From: Bacteroidales bacterium
GTDB lineage: Bacteria; Bacteroidota; Bacteroidia; Bacteroidales; Tenuifilaceae
DNA length: 7,315 bases
Assembly (NCBI GenBank): GCA_003531155.1
Contig: DQHR01000014.1
Coordinates: 1 to 7,315, forward strand
Direction: 5' to 3'
A program made the translations under genes and the position numbers. The notes under the pieces were generated by a model that saw nothing but the letters and a program-made list of their open reading frames with translations, was not told the origin of the DNA and made no database searches. Of this stretch, positions 1 through 5,759 are shown piece after piece. The stretch's first letter is position 1. Each line of letters begins with the position of its first letter.

Positions 1-1863
1 ATATCCAAGGATGTAATGTTTGCTTGCTCCGATGCCAATCAAAAGGATATGATCAATGATATTAACGAGAAGCAGCTCGATGCAATTGTGGTTGCATCCT
101 GCTCTCCCAAACTTCATACTCATACTTTTCGCGGTGTTGCTGAAAGAGCAGGGATTAATCCCTATAACTATGCTCAGGTAAACGTCCGTGAGCAGTGCTC
201 ATGGGCACACTCCGATAAGCCTATGGATGCTACGATTAAGGCTTATGGTCTTATCAGAGCCGGTATTGGTCGGGTTTCGCACTCCGAGGCGCTTGAGAGC
301 ATTGAGATTACAACTCAAAAGGCTGTTGCAGTTATTGGTGCAGGTGTTTCTGGAATGCGCGCTGCCATCGACCTAGCAAGAATGGGTAGCCATGTTTACC
401 TAATCGAAAAGGAGAATAAGGTTGGAGGTAAAATTGCCAACACAGGCAAACTCTTTATGACTGGCGAAAATGGGAGCGAGGTTATCGAAAGGCTTAACCA
501 ACGCATTAAGCAACTGAGCAACATTACAGTGTTTACAAACGCCAACCTTGGTAAGGTTTCTGGCAGTATTGGTAACTTCTTTATCGATGTAAATGTTGGT
601 GAGGAGTTGCTTAAGCTCAACGTTGGCTCGGTGTTGGTAACAACTGGGTTTGACTTTTATCAACCACAGGAGGGCGAATATGGCTATAAACTTTCTGAGA
701 ATGTTATCACTCTTCAGGATTTTAATAAGCTCATCGAATCGAGTAATGGTAAGCTGGTTCACAATGGTAAGCCTGTTAAATCGGTTGCTTACATCTATTG
801 CGTTGGAAATCGCCAATCGAAAGGCGATAACAAGTACTGCTCTCGCCAATGCTGCACCGCAGCAGTTCATTCATCGTTGAGGGTGCATGAGAAGTTTGAG
901 GGTGTTAAGGCATTTCACATTCATCGCGATATTAGAACCTATGGAAAGCAGGAACTGCTTTATCAGGAATCATCTAGAAAAGGTGATATCTACATAAAAT
1001 TTGAGGAGAAGGAACCACCCGTTGTTGAGCTAAAGGATAGCAAACCTACCATTAGGGTTAAGGACTACCTAACCTCAAAGAAGGAGTTAACGCTTGATGC
1101 TGACCTGGTTGTTCTTGTAACGGGCATGGTAGCTCGTTCTGATAGCAGCGAGATATCGAGCAAACTGAAAATTCCTGTTGGAAGCGATAAGTTCTTCAAC
1201 GAAATTCACCCAAAGCTAAAACCTGTTGAGACAGTAATTAAAGGCGTTTACATTGGTGGTGCTTGCCAAGGACCAAAGAACATAACCGAATCGGTTCAAT
1301 CGGCCTTATCTGGCGCATCAAAAATTAATGCGGTGCTAAGAAAGGGTTCAATTGCCCTAGAACCAATAGTTGCAAGGGTTAATGCTGATGCTTGCGCTTG
1401 GTGCAACAAGTGCGCTGAGGTTTGCGAGTACGATGCAGTTAAACCAATTGAAAGCAACGGAAAGATGATTGCCGAGGTGAACATCTCAACTTGTACTGGT
1501 TGCGGTATCTGTGCACCAGTTTGTCCTACCAATGCCATTGAAATTGCTCAATACACCGATAACGAGATTGAATCGATGATTGATGGATTCATGTCAAAAG
1601 GAGATATCGAAGCACGTGAGTTAGAGCATGGCGCCAAGGTTGAAGCGGGTAAGGTTGGAATGAAAGAGTACCCTGAGATTTGGAATCATATAATTGGAGC
1701 GATTAACGGAAGTTCGCTTACAATTCCTGAAATAGCCGCCAAAACGGGTATTGAATCGAATCTGATAACTTGGCACTTGATGACCATGAACCGTTACAGC
1801 GTGGTTGAGCCTGCTGGATTGAACGATGATGAAAGTTACTACATGTACAAACTCAAAAAGTAA
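1..1863 (+). CDS. HdrA-like FAD/iron-sulfur heterodisulfide reductase subunit A family protein (5' partial)
   Basis: Cytoplasmic flavin/iron-sulfur electron-transfer protein of the heterodisulfide reductase subunit A family. The frame is open from base 1 and HdrA-type sequence already precedes the first ATG (base 16), so the true start lies upstream; roughly 30-50 residues are probably missing. Numbering from that ATG: conserved N-terminal cysteines C4, C29 (VVASCSP) and C61 (EQCSW); an FAD-binding GAGVSG Rossmann motif near 108-113; the HdrA-type cluster C262, C275, C279, C280 (YCSRQCC); the motif GACQGPKNITESV near 415-427; two ferredoxin CxxCxxCxxxC motifs (C460/463/466/470 and C493/496/499/503). 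The last ~70 residues resemble a winged helix, an unusual appendage for a redox enzyme. The stop is 6 bp before the membrane iron-sulfur gene, so the two are almost certainly co-transcribed. Family assignment is firm; the electron donor and acceptor are not known. No HdrB is present in the window. Confidence 0.93.
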   Translation: MSKDVMFACSDANQKDMINDINEKQLDAIVVASCSPKLHTHTFRGVAERAGINPYNYAQVNVREQCSWAHSDKPMDATIKAYGLIRAGIGRVSHSEALESIEITTQKAVAVIGAGVSGMRAAIDLARMGSHVYLIEKENKVGGKIANTGKLFMTGENGSEVIERLNQRIKQLSNITVFTNANLGKVSGSIGNFFIDVNVGEELLKLNVGSVLVTTGFDFYQPQEGEYGYKLSENVITLQDFNKLIESSNGKLVHNGKPVKSVAYIYCVGNRQSKGDNKYCSRQCCTAAVHSSLRVHEKFEGVKAFHIHRDIRTYGKQELLYQESSRKGDIYIKFEEKEPPVVELKDSKPTIRVKDYLTSKKELTLDADLVVLVTGMVARSDSSEISSKLKIPVGSDKFFNEIHPKLKPVETVIKGVYIGGACQGPKNITESVQSALSGASKINAVLRKGSIALEPIVARVNADACAWCNKCAEVCEYDAVKPIESNGKMIAEVNISTCTGCGICAPVCPTNAIEIAQYTDNEIESMIDGFMSKGDIEARELEHGAKVEAGKVGMKEYPEIWNHIIGAINGSSLTIPEIAAKTGIESNLITWHLMTMNRYSVVEPAGLNDDESYYMYKLKK

Positions 1864-1869
1864 ACAGCT

Positions 1870-2943
1870 ATGTCGCATATAAATCCCAATTTTGCTGAAG
1901 AAATCAAGAAATTTGGTGCTAAAGATTTTCATCTTTGCTTTAACTGTGGTAACTGCACTGCAATCTGCGCGCTATCTACTAAGGATGAATCGTTCCCACG
2001 CGAAATGGTTCGTTACAGTACGCTTGGATTAGAGGAGGATATAAAATCATCGCTAAAACCTTGGATGTGCTACTACTGTGGCGAATGTAGCACTGATTGC
2101 CCACGCCAGGCTCACCCTGGTGAGCTAATGATGTCGCTACGCCGATGGTTAACATCAAAGTACGATTGGACGGGCCTATCGGGCCTGCTTTACAAGCATC
2201 TATCAGCATATATCATTGGATTCCTTTTGGTTATTGTTGGCCTAATTGCCTTTGCAGTCAAACTCGAGTGGAATCAGGAGAAAATAATGCACTTCGGTCA
2301 TCTGTTCGAGATGTTTGCCATTGGTGGTGTGTTTGCAATAATTCTTCTTCCTAACATTTTTAGGATGTGGCTATACACCATCGTTCGACCAAAGGTAAAG
2401 GCCACAGTTAAGGTTTACTACAAAGCCTTTTCGGAGCTATTGGTTCATATGTTTACCCAAAAGCGATTCCTTGAATGCGAGAAATCGCAGGAAACACAAA
2501 TCAAGTGGTTTGAGCACTTTATCTTGGTAATTGGATACCTATCGTTGCTGTTTACCACGGTTTTTCTCGATTGGTTTGGCTCTCAGAATATGTTTGTTAT
2601 AGCTCTTGGTTATGTTGAGAGTGCAATAATATTTGTGGTAACATTCCTATTCATTCTAAAGCGAGCAAAAAAAACCGAAGCGTTGCATAAATTCTCGCAA
2701 CCATCCGATTGGTTTTTTGTGATATGGTTATTCCTTATGGGTTTTACCGCTTTCTTTGTACGTCTTTTTATCGATTTTCATATTTTAGAGAGTAACTTCT
2801 GGCTATTTATGGCTCATTTAGCCGTGCTGGTACAGTGGGCAATTATCATTGTTCCTTTTGGCAAATGGACACACTTTTTGTATCGCTCGTTTGCTATGTA
2901 CTTCGCAAAAGTTCAGGAGTTAGCGAAGAGTGCTAAGAAGTAA
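1870..2943 (+). CDS. QmoC-like protein: HdrC-type 4Fe-4S dicluster domain fused to a haem-b-type membrane domain
   Basis: Predicted membrane subunit of an Hdr/Qmo-like electron-transfer complex, 357 aa. The N-terminal ~95 residues are HdrC-like with two [4Fe-4S] motifs, C23/C26/C29/C33 and C67/C70/C73/C77, each CxxCxxCxxxC, the second followed by Pro. Hydrophobic segments near 111-130, 144-168, 213-236, 240-263, 281-304 and 309-333 suggest six transmembrane helices. H144, H216, H316 and H335 (in PFGKWTH) lie in or beside helices and are candidate b-haem ligands, as in the NarI/DsrM/HdrE-type membrane subunits. An HdrC head fused to an HdrE-like membrane domain is the architecture of QmoC, which passes electrons between menaquinol and HdrA-like flavoproteins. 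It starts 6 bp after the HdrA-like gene with no clear Shine-Dalgarno, which is normal in Bacteroidota. The module assignment is inference; domain calls are from visible motifs. Confidence 0.9.
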   Translation: MSHINPNFAEEIKKFGAKDFHLCFNCGNCTAICALSTKDESFPREMVRYSTLGLEEDIKSSLKPWMCYYCGECSTDCPRQAHPGELMMSLRRWLTSKYDWTGLSGLLYKHLSAYIIGFLLVIVGLIAFAVKLEWNQEKIMHFGHLFEMFAIGGVFAIILLPNIFRMWLYTIVRPKVKATVKVYYKAFSELLVHMFTQKRFLECEKSQETQIKWFEHFILVIGYLSLLFTTVFLDWFGSQNMFVIALGYVESAIIFVVTFLFILKRAKKTEALHKFSQPSDWFFVIWLFLMGFTAFFVRLFIDFHILESNFWLFMAHLAVLVQWAIIIVPFGKWTHFLYRSFAMYFAKVQELAKSAKK

Positions 2944-3017
2944 AAGATTGATTTAATTTTACATGAACTTATCTAAAGGTTATATATTGATATCTATTAA
3001 AATAATTAATAGCACAA

Positions 3018-3086
3018 TGTCATGCTGAACGAAGTGAAGCATCTGTATTATGAATATTAAGATTCTTCACTTTGCTCAGAATGACA
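3018..3086. repeat. Imperfect 27-bp inverted repeat (palindromic intergenic element)
   Basis: Left arm 3018-3044 (TGTCATGCTGAACGAAGTGA...) and right arm 3060-3086 (reverse complement TGTCATTCTGAGCAAAGTGA...) match at 23 of 27 positions around a 15-bp loop. The arm sequence resembles the dispersed 'TGTCATTCTGAGCGAAG' palindromes I recall from intergenic regions of Bacteroidota and relatives; that link is from memory. It lies between the end of the Hdr-like operon and the NifX-like gene, where no other terminator is evident, so its transcript could fold and act as a terminator or RNA-stabilising hairpin. There is no adjoining transposase. Confidence 0.8.
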
Positions 3087-3113
3087 AACAGAATTAAACT
3101 TGTAATAAATATA

Positions 3114-3129
3114 TAGTGAATCTTCACTA
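3114..3129. promoter_or_regulatory. Possible operator palindrome upstream of the NifX-like gene
   Basis: TAGTGAATCTTCACTA is a perfect 7-bp inverted repeat with a 2-bp centre, ending 12 bp before the ATG of the NifX-like gene. Position and symmetry suit a dimeric regulator site or a short leader hairpin. It shares GATTCTTCACT-like sequence with the right arm of the nearby 27-bp inverted repeat, so it may instead be a decayed piece of that element. Confidence 0.35.
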
Positions 3130-3141
3130 AACGTAATTGAT

Positions 3142-3519
3142 ATGATAAAATTAGCAGTCCCAACCAGAGGTAACATCGTTGATGACCATTTTGGTCATTG
3201 CGAGATGTATACCATTTTCACTACAGATGAAAATAATAAGATCATCAAAACAGAAATTCTTCCATCACCACAAGGGTGTGGATGTAAAAGCAATATTGCT
3301 TACGATTTAAAGGAGATAGGTGTTAGCGTAATGCTTGCTGGCAATATGGGCGGCGGTGCGTTAAACGTGTTAAATAATCAGGGAATAAAGGTTGTTAGAG
3401 GTTGTTCTGGTGATGTTACAAAAGTAGCCGAGGATTACCTTAAAGGTCAAATCTCTGATTCAGGCGAGGGTTGTCATCACCGCGATCATGCTGGCGAGGG
3501 CCATGTATGCAATCATTAG
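3142..3519 (+). CDS. NifX/NifB-type dinitrogenase iron-molybdenum cofactor biosynthesis family protein
   Basis: Small soluble protein (125 aa) of the NifB/NifX/VnfX-type cofactor-binding fold. Members bind metal-sulfur cofactors or precursors; many in non-diazotrophs have no known role, and nothing here indicates nitrogen fixation. Visible family features: the MIKLAVPTRGN start, the DDHFGHCEMY segment (14-23) with H16, H19 and C20, the GCGCKS loop (C46, C48), a hydrophobic core followed by Gly-rich AGNMGGGALNVL, then GIKVVRGCSGDV (C88). The tail (107-125) is rich in Cys and His (C111, H112, H113, H116, H121, C123, H125), a probable extra metal site. The start follows an A/T-rich leader with a small palindrome. 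It ends at a strong terminator and appears to be its own transcription unit, though the upstream Hdr-like genes share its strand and its iron-sulfur theme. Confidence 0.88.
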   Translation: MIKLAVPTRGNIVDDHFGHCEMYTIFTTDENNKIIKTEILPSPQGCGCKSNIAYDLKEIGVSVMLAGNMGGGALNVLNNQGIKVVRGCSGDVTKVAEDYLKGQISDSGEGCHHRDHAGEGHVCNH

Positions 3520-3538
3520 CAATGAAGAATTGAAAATA

Positions 3539-3570
3539 AAAACAGCTTGTTAATTCTAACAAGCTGTTTT
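3539..3570. terminator. Bidirectional rho-independent terminator between convergent genes
   Basis: A perfect 14-bp stem (AAAACAGCTTGTTA / TAACAAGCTGTTTT) closes on a 4-nt ATTC loop. The + strand copy ends in a T run after the stem, and the - strand copy ends in TTTTATTTTC, so it can stop transcription from both sides. It sits 20 bp after the NifX-like stop and 21 bp after the peroxiredoxin stop, exactly where a shared terminator for convergent genes is expected. Confidence 0.93.
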
Positions 3571-3590
3571 ACTTTAAAGTTGAAATCTAC

Positions 3591-4301
3591 TTACTTTTTA
3601 AGCACCTTCTTCAGCACGGTTTCTTTATCCAGTTTTTTTGTACAGAAGAACCAATCGTAACATTTCACGTTTTCATCCTTGTTCTCCATGCGTTCCTTGG
3701 CAATGCCACATGAACCAGCTGGGGGAACAATTACCTCATCGCCCGGACGCCAATCGGCAGGTGTAGCAACCTTAAACTCATCGGCAGTTTGTAAGGCAAC
3801 AACAACACGGTAAAGTTCATCAAAGTTACGGCCAAGGCTTAAAGGATAATATATAATTGCTCGGATGGTACCTTCAGGATCAATTACAAAAACAGCTCTT
3901 ACGGCTTTTGTGTTGCTCTCACCGGGCATTATCATGCCATACTTTTGAGCAACCTCCATTGTAATATCTTCGATTAGAGGAAATTTTACTTCAACATCTT
4001 TCATGCCTTTGTATTCAATTTTCTCCTTGATAGTGCGTAGCCAAGCAATGTGGCTGTATAACCCATCAACTGATAAACCTACAAGCATGCAATTGGCATT
4101 AGCGAATTGCTCCTCCATACTTGCAAAAGTCATAAACTCCGAGGTACAAACTGGAGTAAAATCAGCAGGATGGCTGAAAAGGATAACCCAGCTACCCTTG
4201 TAATCATTTGGGAAATGAATATTCCCTTGTGTTGTTACGGCCTTAAATTCAGGCGCTTTATCACCAATGCGGGGCATTGATACTACTTTGTTCTCTTCCA
4301 T
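3591..4301 (-). CDS. Peroxiredoxin (AhpC/TSA superfamily, Prx6-type with C-terminal Cys pair)
   Basis: Cytosolic thiol peroxidase (236 aa) that reduces hydrogen peroxide and organic peroxides. The active-site signature PADFTPVC (45-52) has the PxxxTxxC arrangement with peroxidatic C52; R135 in KAVRAVFVIDPEG is a likely conserved active-site arginine. Length and the long C-terminal extension (AGSCGIAKERM to the end) fit the Prx6 class, not the shorter AhpC class. Two C-terminal cysteines, C214 and C220, six residues apart, match the spacing of the resolving-cysteine region in archaeal Prx6-type enzymes such as Aeropyrum ApTPx (C207/C213); C198 is additional. The start at 4301 has an A-rich leader; an internal Met at residue 9 is an alternative. 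It lies 16 bp downstream of the PerR-like gene on the same strand, so it is very likely co-transcribed with it and peroxide-regulated. Confidence 0.95.
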   Translation of the reverse strand: MEENKVVSMPRIGDKAPEFKAVTTQGNIHFPNDYKGSWVILFSHPADFTPVCTSEFMTFASMEEQFANANCMLVGLSVDGLYSHIAWLRTIKEKIEYKGMKDVEVKFPLIEDITMEVAQKYGMIMPGESNTKAVRAVFVIDPEGTIRAIIYYPLSLGRNFDELYRVVVALQTADEFKVATPADWRPGDEVIVPPAGSCGIAKERMENKDENVKCYDWFFCTKKLDKETVLKKVLKK

Positions 4302-4317
4302 TTTTATTTAGTTTTTG

Positions 4318-4758
4318 TTAATATTTTTTTTTAATTGGGTTATGATCGTTATAGTTTCCTAGTATTTGTAGGTTAATGTCTTTAATATTAAAATTGGGAA
4401 TTTTCTTCCTGTTGAAATATTCCTGAAGCAGCTTGTCCAACTCTTCATCGTAATAATTCTCAATATAATCGCACTCTTCGCAGTATAAATGGTGATGCCG
4501 ATGCATCTCAATATCATACCGCATAAAATCCCTATCGGTTTTAACCTTTCTGATTATCTTTTTTTCACAGAATGTTTCCAAAATATTATAAATAGTACCA
4601 ACAGCAAGGTTTGGATGATTTTTATGTACAAACTCCTTAATAGCATCTGCATTAGGATGATCCTTTAACGACATTAATGCCTCCAGCACAGCCACCCTTT
4701 GGGGCGTAACCTTTAGGTTATTTTGAGTAAGTACGTTAGCTAATTCTGAATAATTCAT
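4318..4758 (-). CDS. Fur family transcriptional regulator, PerR-like
   Basis: Metal-dependent DNA-binding repressor of the Fur superfamily, 146 aa. The N-terminal winged helix includes LKVTPQRVAVLEAL (15-28), the HPNADAIKEFVHK segment and recognition helix AVGTIYNILETFCEKKII (52-69). The dimerisation/metal domain has the RYDIEMHRHHHLYCEEC stretch (80-96). By alignment to Bacillus PerR, H34, D82, H88 and H90 occupy regulatory metal positions, and C93/C96 form the first structural-zinc pair. The second CxxC found near the C-terminus of most family members is absent (GNYNDHNP there), and the PerR Asp104 position reads as Asn101. The gene heads a two-gene unit with the peroxiredoxin, which favours PerR over iron-Fur function. 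A 9-bp A tract on the coding strand encodes the final Lys triplet. A palindromic box sits 5 bp upstream of the start, suggesting autoregulation. Confidence 0.92.
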   Translation of the reverse strand: MNYSELANVLTQNNLKVTPQRVAVLEALMSLKDHPNADAIKEFVHKNHPNLAVGTIYNILETFCEKKIIRKVKTDRDFMRYDIEMHRHHHLYCEECDYIENYYDEELDKLLQEYFNRKKIPNFNIKDINLQILGNYNDHNPIKKKY

Positions 4759-4763
4759 ACTAA

Positions 4764-4780
4764 ATAGGAATAATTCTTAT
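4764..4780 (-). promoter_or_regulatory. Predicted PerR/Fur box (autoregulatory operator)
   Basis: Read on the - strand the sequence is ATAAGAAT-T-ATTCCTAT. The two 8-bp arms match at 7 of 8 positions around a single central base, giving the 7-1-7 form of PerR/Fur operators, and it closely resembles the Bacillus PerR consensus TTAGAAT-N-ATTCTAA. It lies 5 bp upstream of the regulator's ATG, where bound repressor could block transcription of the regulator-peroxiredoxin unit. I could not assign convincing Bacteroidota -33/-7 elements. Confidence 0.7.
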
Positions 4781-4936
4781 ATGAGAAAAACACTAATTTG
4801 CAAAGAATGTTTAGCGAAGTCAAAAAAAATAGTTGAAATTTTGATTTGATATTTGAAATACAATCAGTTAAGTTGATTATGGTTGAAGTAAGAGCGTATT
4901 TTAGGCTAGATTTTAAGAAGGAAAAAGGTGATGCAG

Positions 4937-5048
4937 TAAGTTAATAAGTTAATAAGTTAATAAGTTGACAAGTTAATAAGTTAACAAGTAGACAAGAAGC
5001 CAAACAGCCAAACAGTCACACAGTCACACAGTCACACAGCCTCACATT
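4937..5048. repeat. Drifting 8-bp tandem repeat array
   Basis: Fourteen consecutive 8-bp units keep strict phase while the unit changes stepwise: three TAAGTTAA, then TAAGTTGA, CAAGTTAA, TAAGTTAA, CAAGTAGA, CAAGAAGC, CAAACAGC, CAAACAGT, two CACACAGT, CACACAGC, CTCACATT. Both ends have near-identical neighbouring copies, with intermediates between, which suggests slipped-strand expansion combined with point drift. It contains frequent stops and is not coding. Confidence 0.85.
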
Positions 5049-5067
5049 CTACAGTCTATCTTTTCCT

Positions 5068-5144
5068 GTCAACTCAAAACTGTCAACCGTCAACTATCAA
5101 TTGTCACTTGCCACTCTTCAAGTTATACTGGTCACTTTTCAAGT
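5068..5144. repeat. Degenerate 7-bp tandem repeat array
   Basis: Eleven consecutive 7-bp units in phase: GTCAACT, CAAAACT, GTCAACC, GTCAACT, ATCAATT, GTCACTT, GCCACTC, TTCAAGT, TATACTG, GTCACTT, TTCAAGT. The common core is (G/T)TCA(A/C)xT. It follows the 8-bp array after about 20 bp, so the repeat period changes from eight to seven within a short distance. Noncoding. Confidence 0.65.
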
Positions 5145-5184
5145 AACAATCATAATTCTGTTCCAATTAAACAATAAATTGCAT

Positions 5185-5226
5185 AACATTTTTGCCTGAA
5201 TAGCAGGTTGTTAGCTGTGAAATGTT
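5185..5226. repeat. Nested inverted repeat in the intergenic region
   Basis: Outer arms AACATTT (5185-5191) and AAATGTT (5220-5226) are perfect complements; inside lies a CCTG-AATAG-CAGG hairpin (5195-5207). It could form a cruciform or an RNA hairpin, but no T-run follows that would make it a classic terminator. It may be a decayed mobile-element end or recombination site. Confidence 0.4.
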
Positions 5227-5368
5227 TAACTTGTTTGTTAGTTTAGTAGAATAGAAATATTAAACTATGAATAAATTTACATTATAACGAGGAAGCGTAA
5301 TGCCTTATTTGTATATGTAAAAATGATTTCTAAATAACTATTTCTTATAAAACTTAATATTTGATATT

Positions 5369-5605
5369 ATGGCACAAAGAAAAATTTATCACGTGACAAA
5401 AACTGACGAAGGTTGGCAAGGAAAACTTGAAGGAGGACAGAGGGCGTCAGTGAAAGGAGATACTAAAGAAGAAGTTGTTAAGAAGACTATTGAATTGGCT
5501 AAAAATCAAGAGGATTCATCGGTGAGAATTCATAAATTAGATGGTGAAATTCAGGAGGAAAGGACTTATCCAAGAAAATCTGACCCTTTCCCTCCTGAAG
5601 GTTAA
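5369..5605 (+). CDS. DUF2188 domain-containing small protein
   Basis: A 78-aa soluble protein that resembles the DUF2188 family, whose function is unknown. Matching features are the short N-terminal strand KIYHVTKTDEGWQGKLEGG (5-23) with the invariant-type GW, the RAS segment, a DTKEEVVKKTIELAKNQ helix (31-47), then SVRIHKLDGEIQEERTYPR (51-69), in which the D-G-x-I-x-E-x-R-T-Y pattern is the family signature. The tail SDPFPPEG is Pro-rich. No membrane segment or signal peptide is seen. It follows a repeat-rich gene-free stretch and precedes the tRNA-like relic, so it is a single-gene unit in accessory DNA; such genes are common as small cargo in islands and plasmids. Family call is good; role unknown. 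Confidence 0.83.
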   Translation: MAQRKIYHVTKTDEGWQGKLEGGQRASVKGDTKEEVVKKTIELAKNQEDSSVRIHKLDGEIQEERTYPRKSDPFPPEG

Positions 5606-5759
5606 TTTGCTTGTGTATACGAGTTGATTTATTATATGATGTTGTTATGAGCATAGAGTTTTGGATTAGCTTCATAATTGGTGATTTGATTAATGAACTT
5701 AAGAATCTAAAAGCTATGAATACATTAAAAAACATAATTGTAGGAGTGGGTGCTGTTAT

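Larger units (their letters stand above)
4759..5368. other. Gene-free intergenic stretch with tandem repeats
   Basis: About 610 bp with no supportable gene on either strand. In order it holds the PerR/Fur box, an A/T-rich stretch to about 4936, an 8-bp tandem array (4937-5048), a 7-bp tandem array (5068-5144), a nested inverted repeat (5185-5226), and an A/T-rich leader before the DUF2188 gene. The - strand promoter of the regulator operon must lie at its left end. It marks the change from the metabolic and stress genes on the left to accessory genes on the right. Confidence 0.8.

Noticed and set aside
400..870. Long reverse-strand reading frame inside the HdrA-like gene
   Set aside because: It lies fully within a strongly supported gene, shows no recognisable motif, and is a shadow of the coding strand.
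16..1863. Taking the ATG at base 16 as the true start of the HdrA-like gene
   Set aside because: The frame is open to base 1 and the residues after this ATG already match an internal part of the HdrA N-terminal domain, so the gene is cut by the window edge.
4879..4944. Tiny + strand reading frame (MVEVRAYFRLDFKKEKGDAVS-like)
   Set aside because: Only 21 codons, no ribosome-binding signal, and it runs into the tandem array; nothing supports translation.
4937..5144. CRISPR array
   Set aside because: The repeats are 7-8 bp, directly tandem and without spacers; no cas genes are present.
5181..5310. Integron attC-like site (GTTGTTAGC and TATAACGAGG stretches)
   Set aside because: The R and L boxes do not pair as a proper attC and no integrase is visible; only the nested inverted repeat is reported.
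5499..5735. 78-aa reverse-strand reading frame overlapping the DUF2188 gene
   Set aside because: It overlaps the end of a supported gene and has no recognisable domain.
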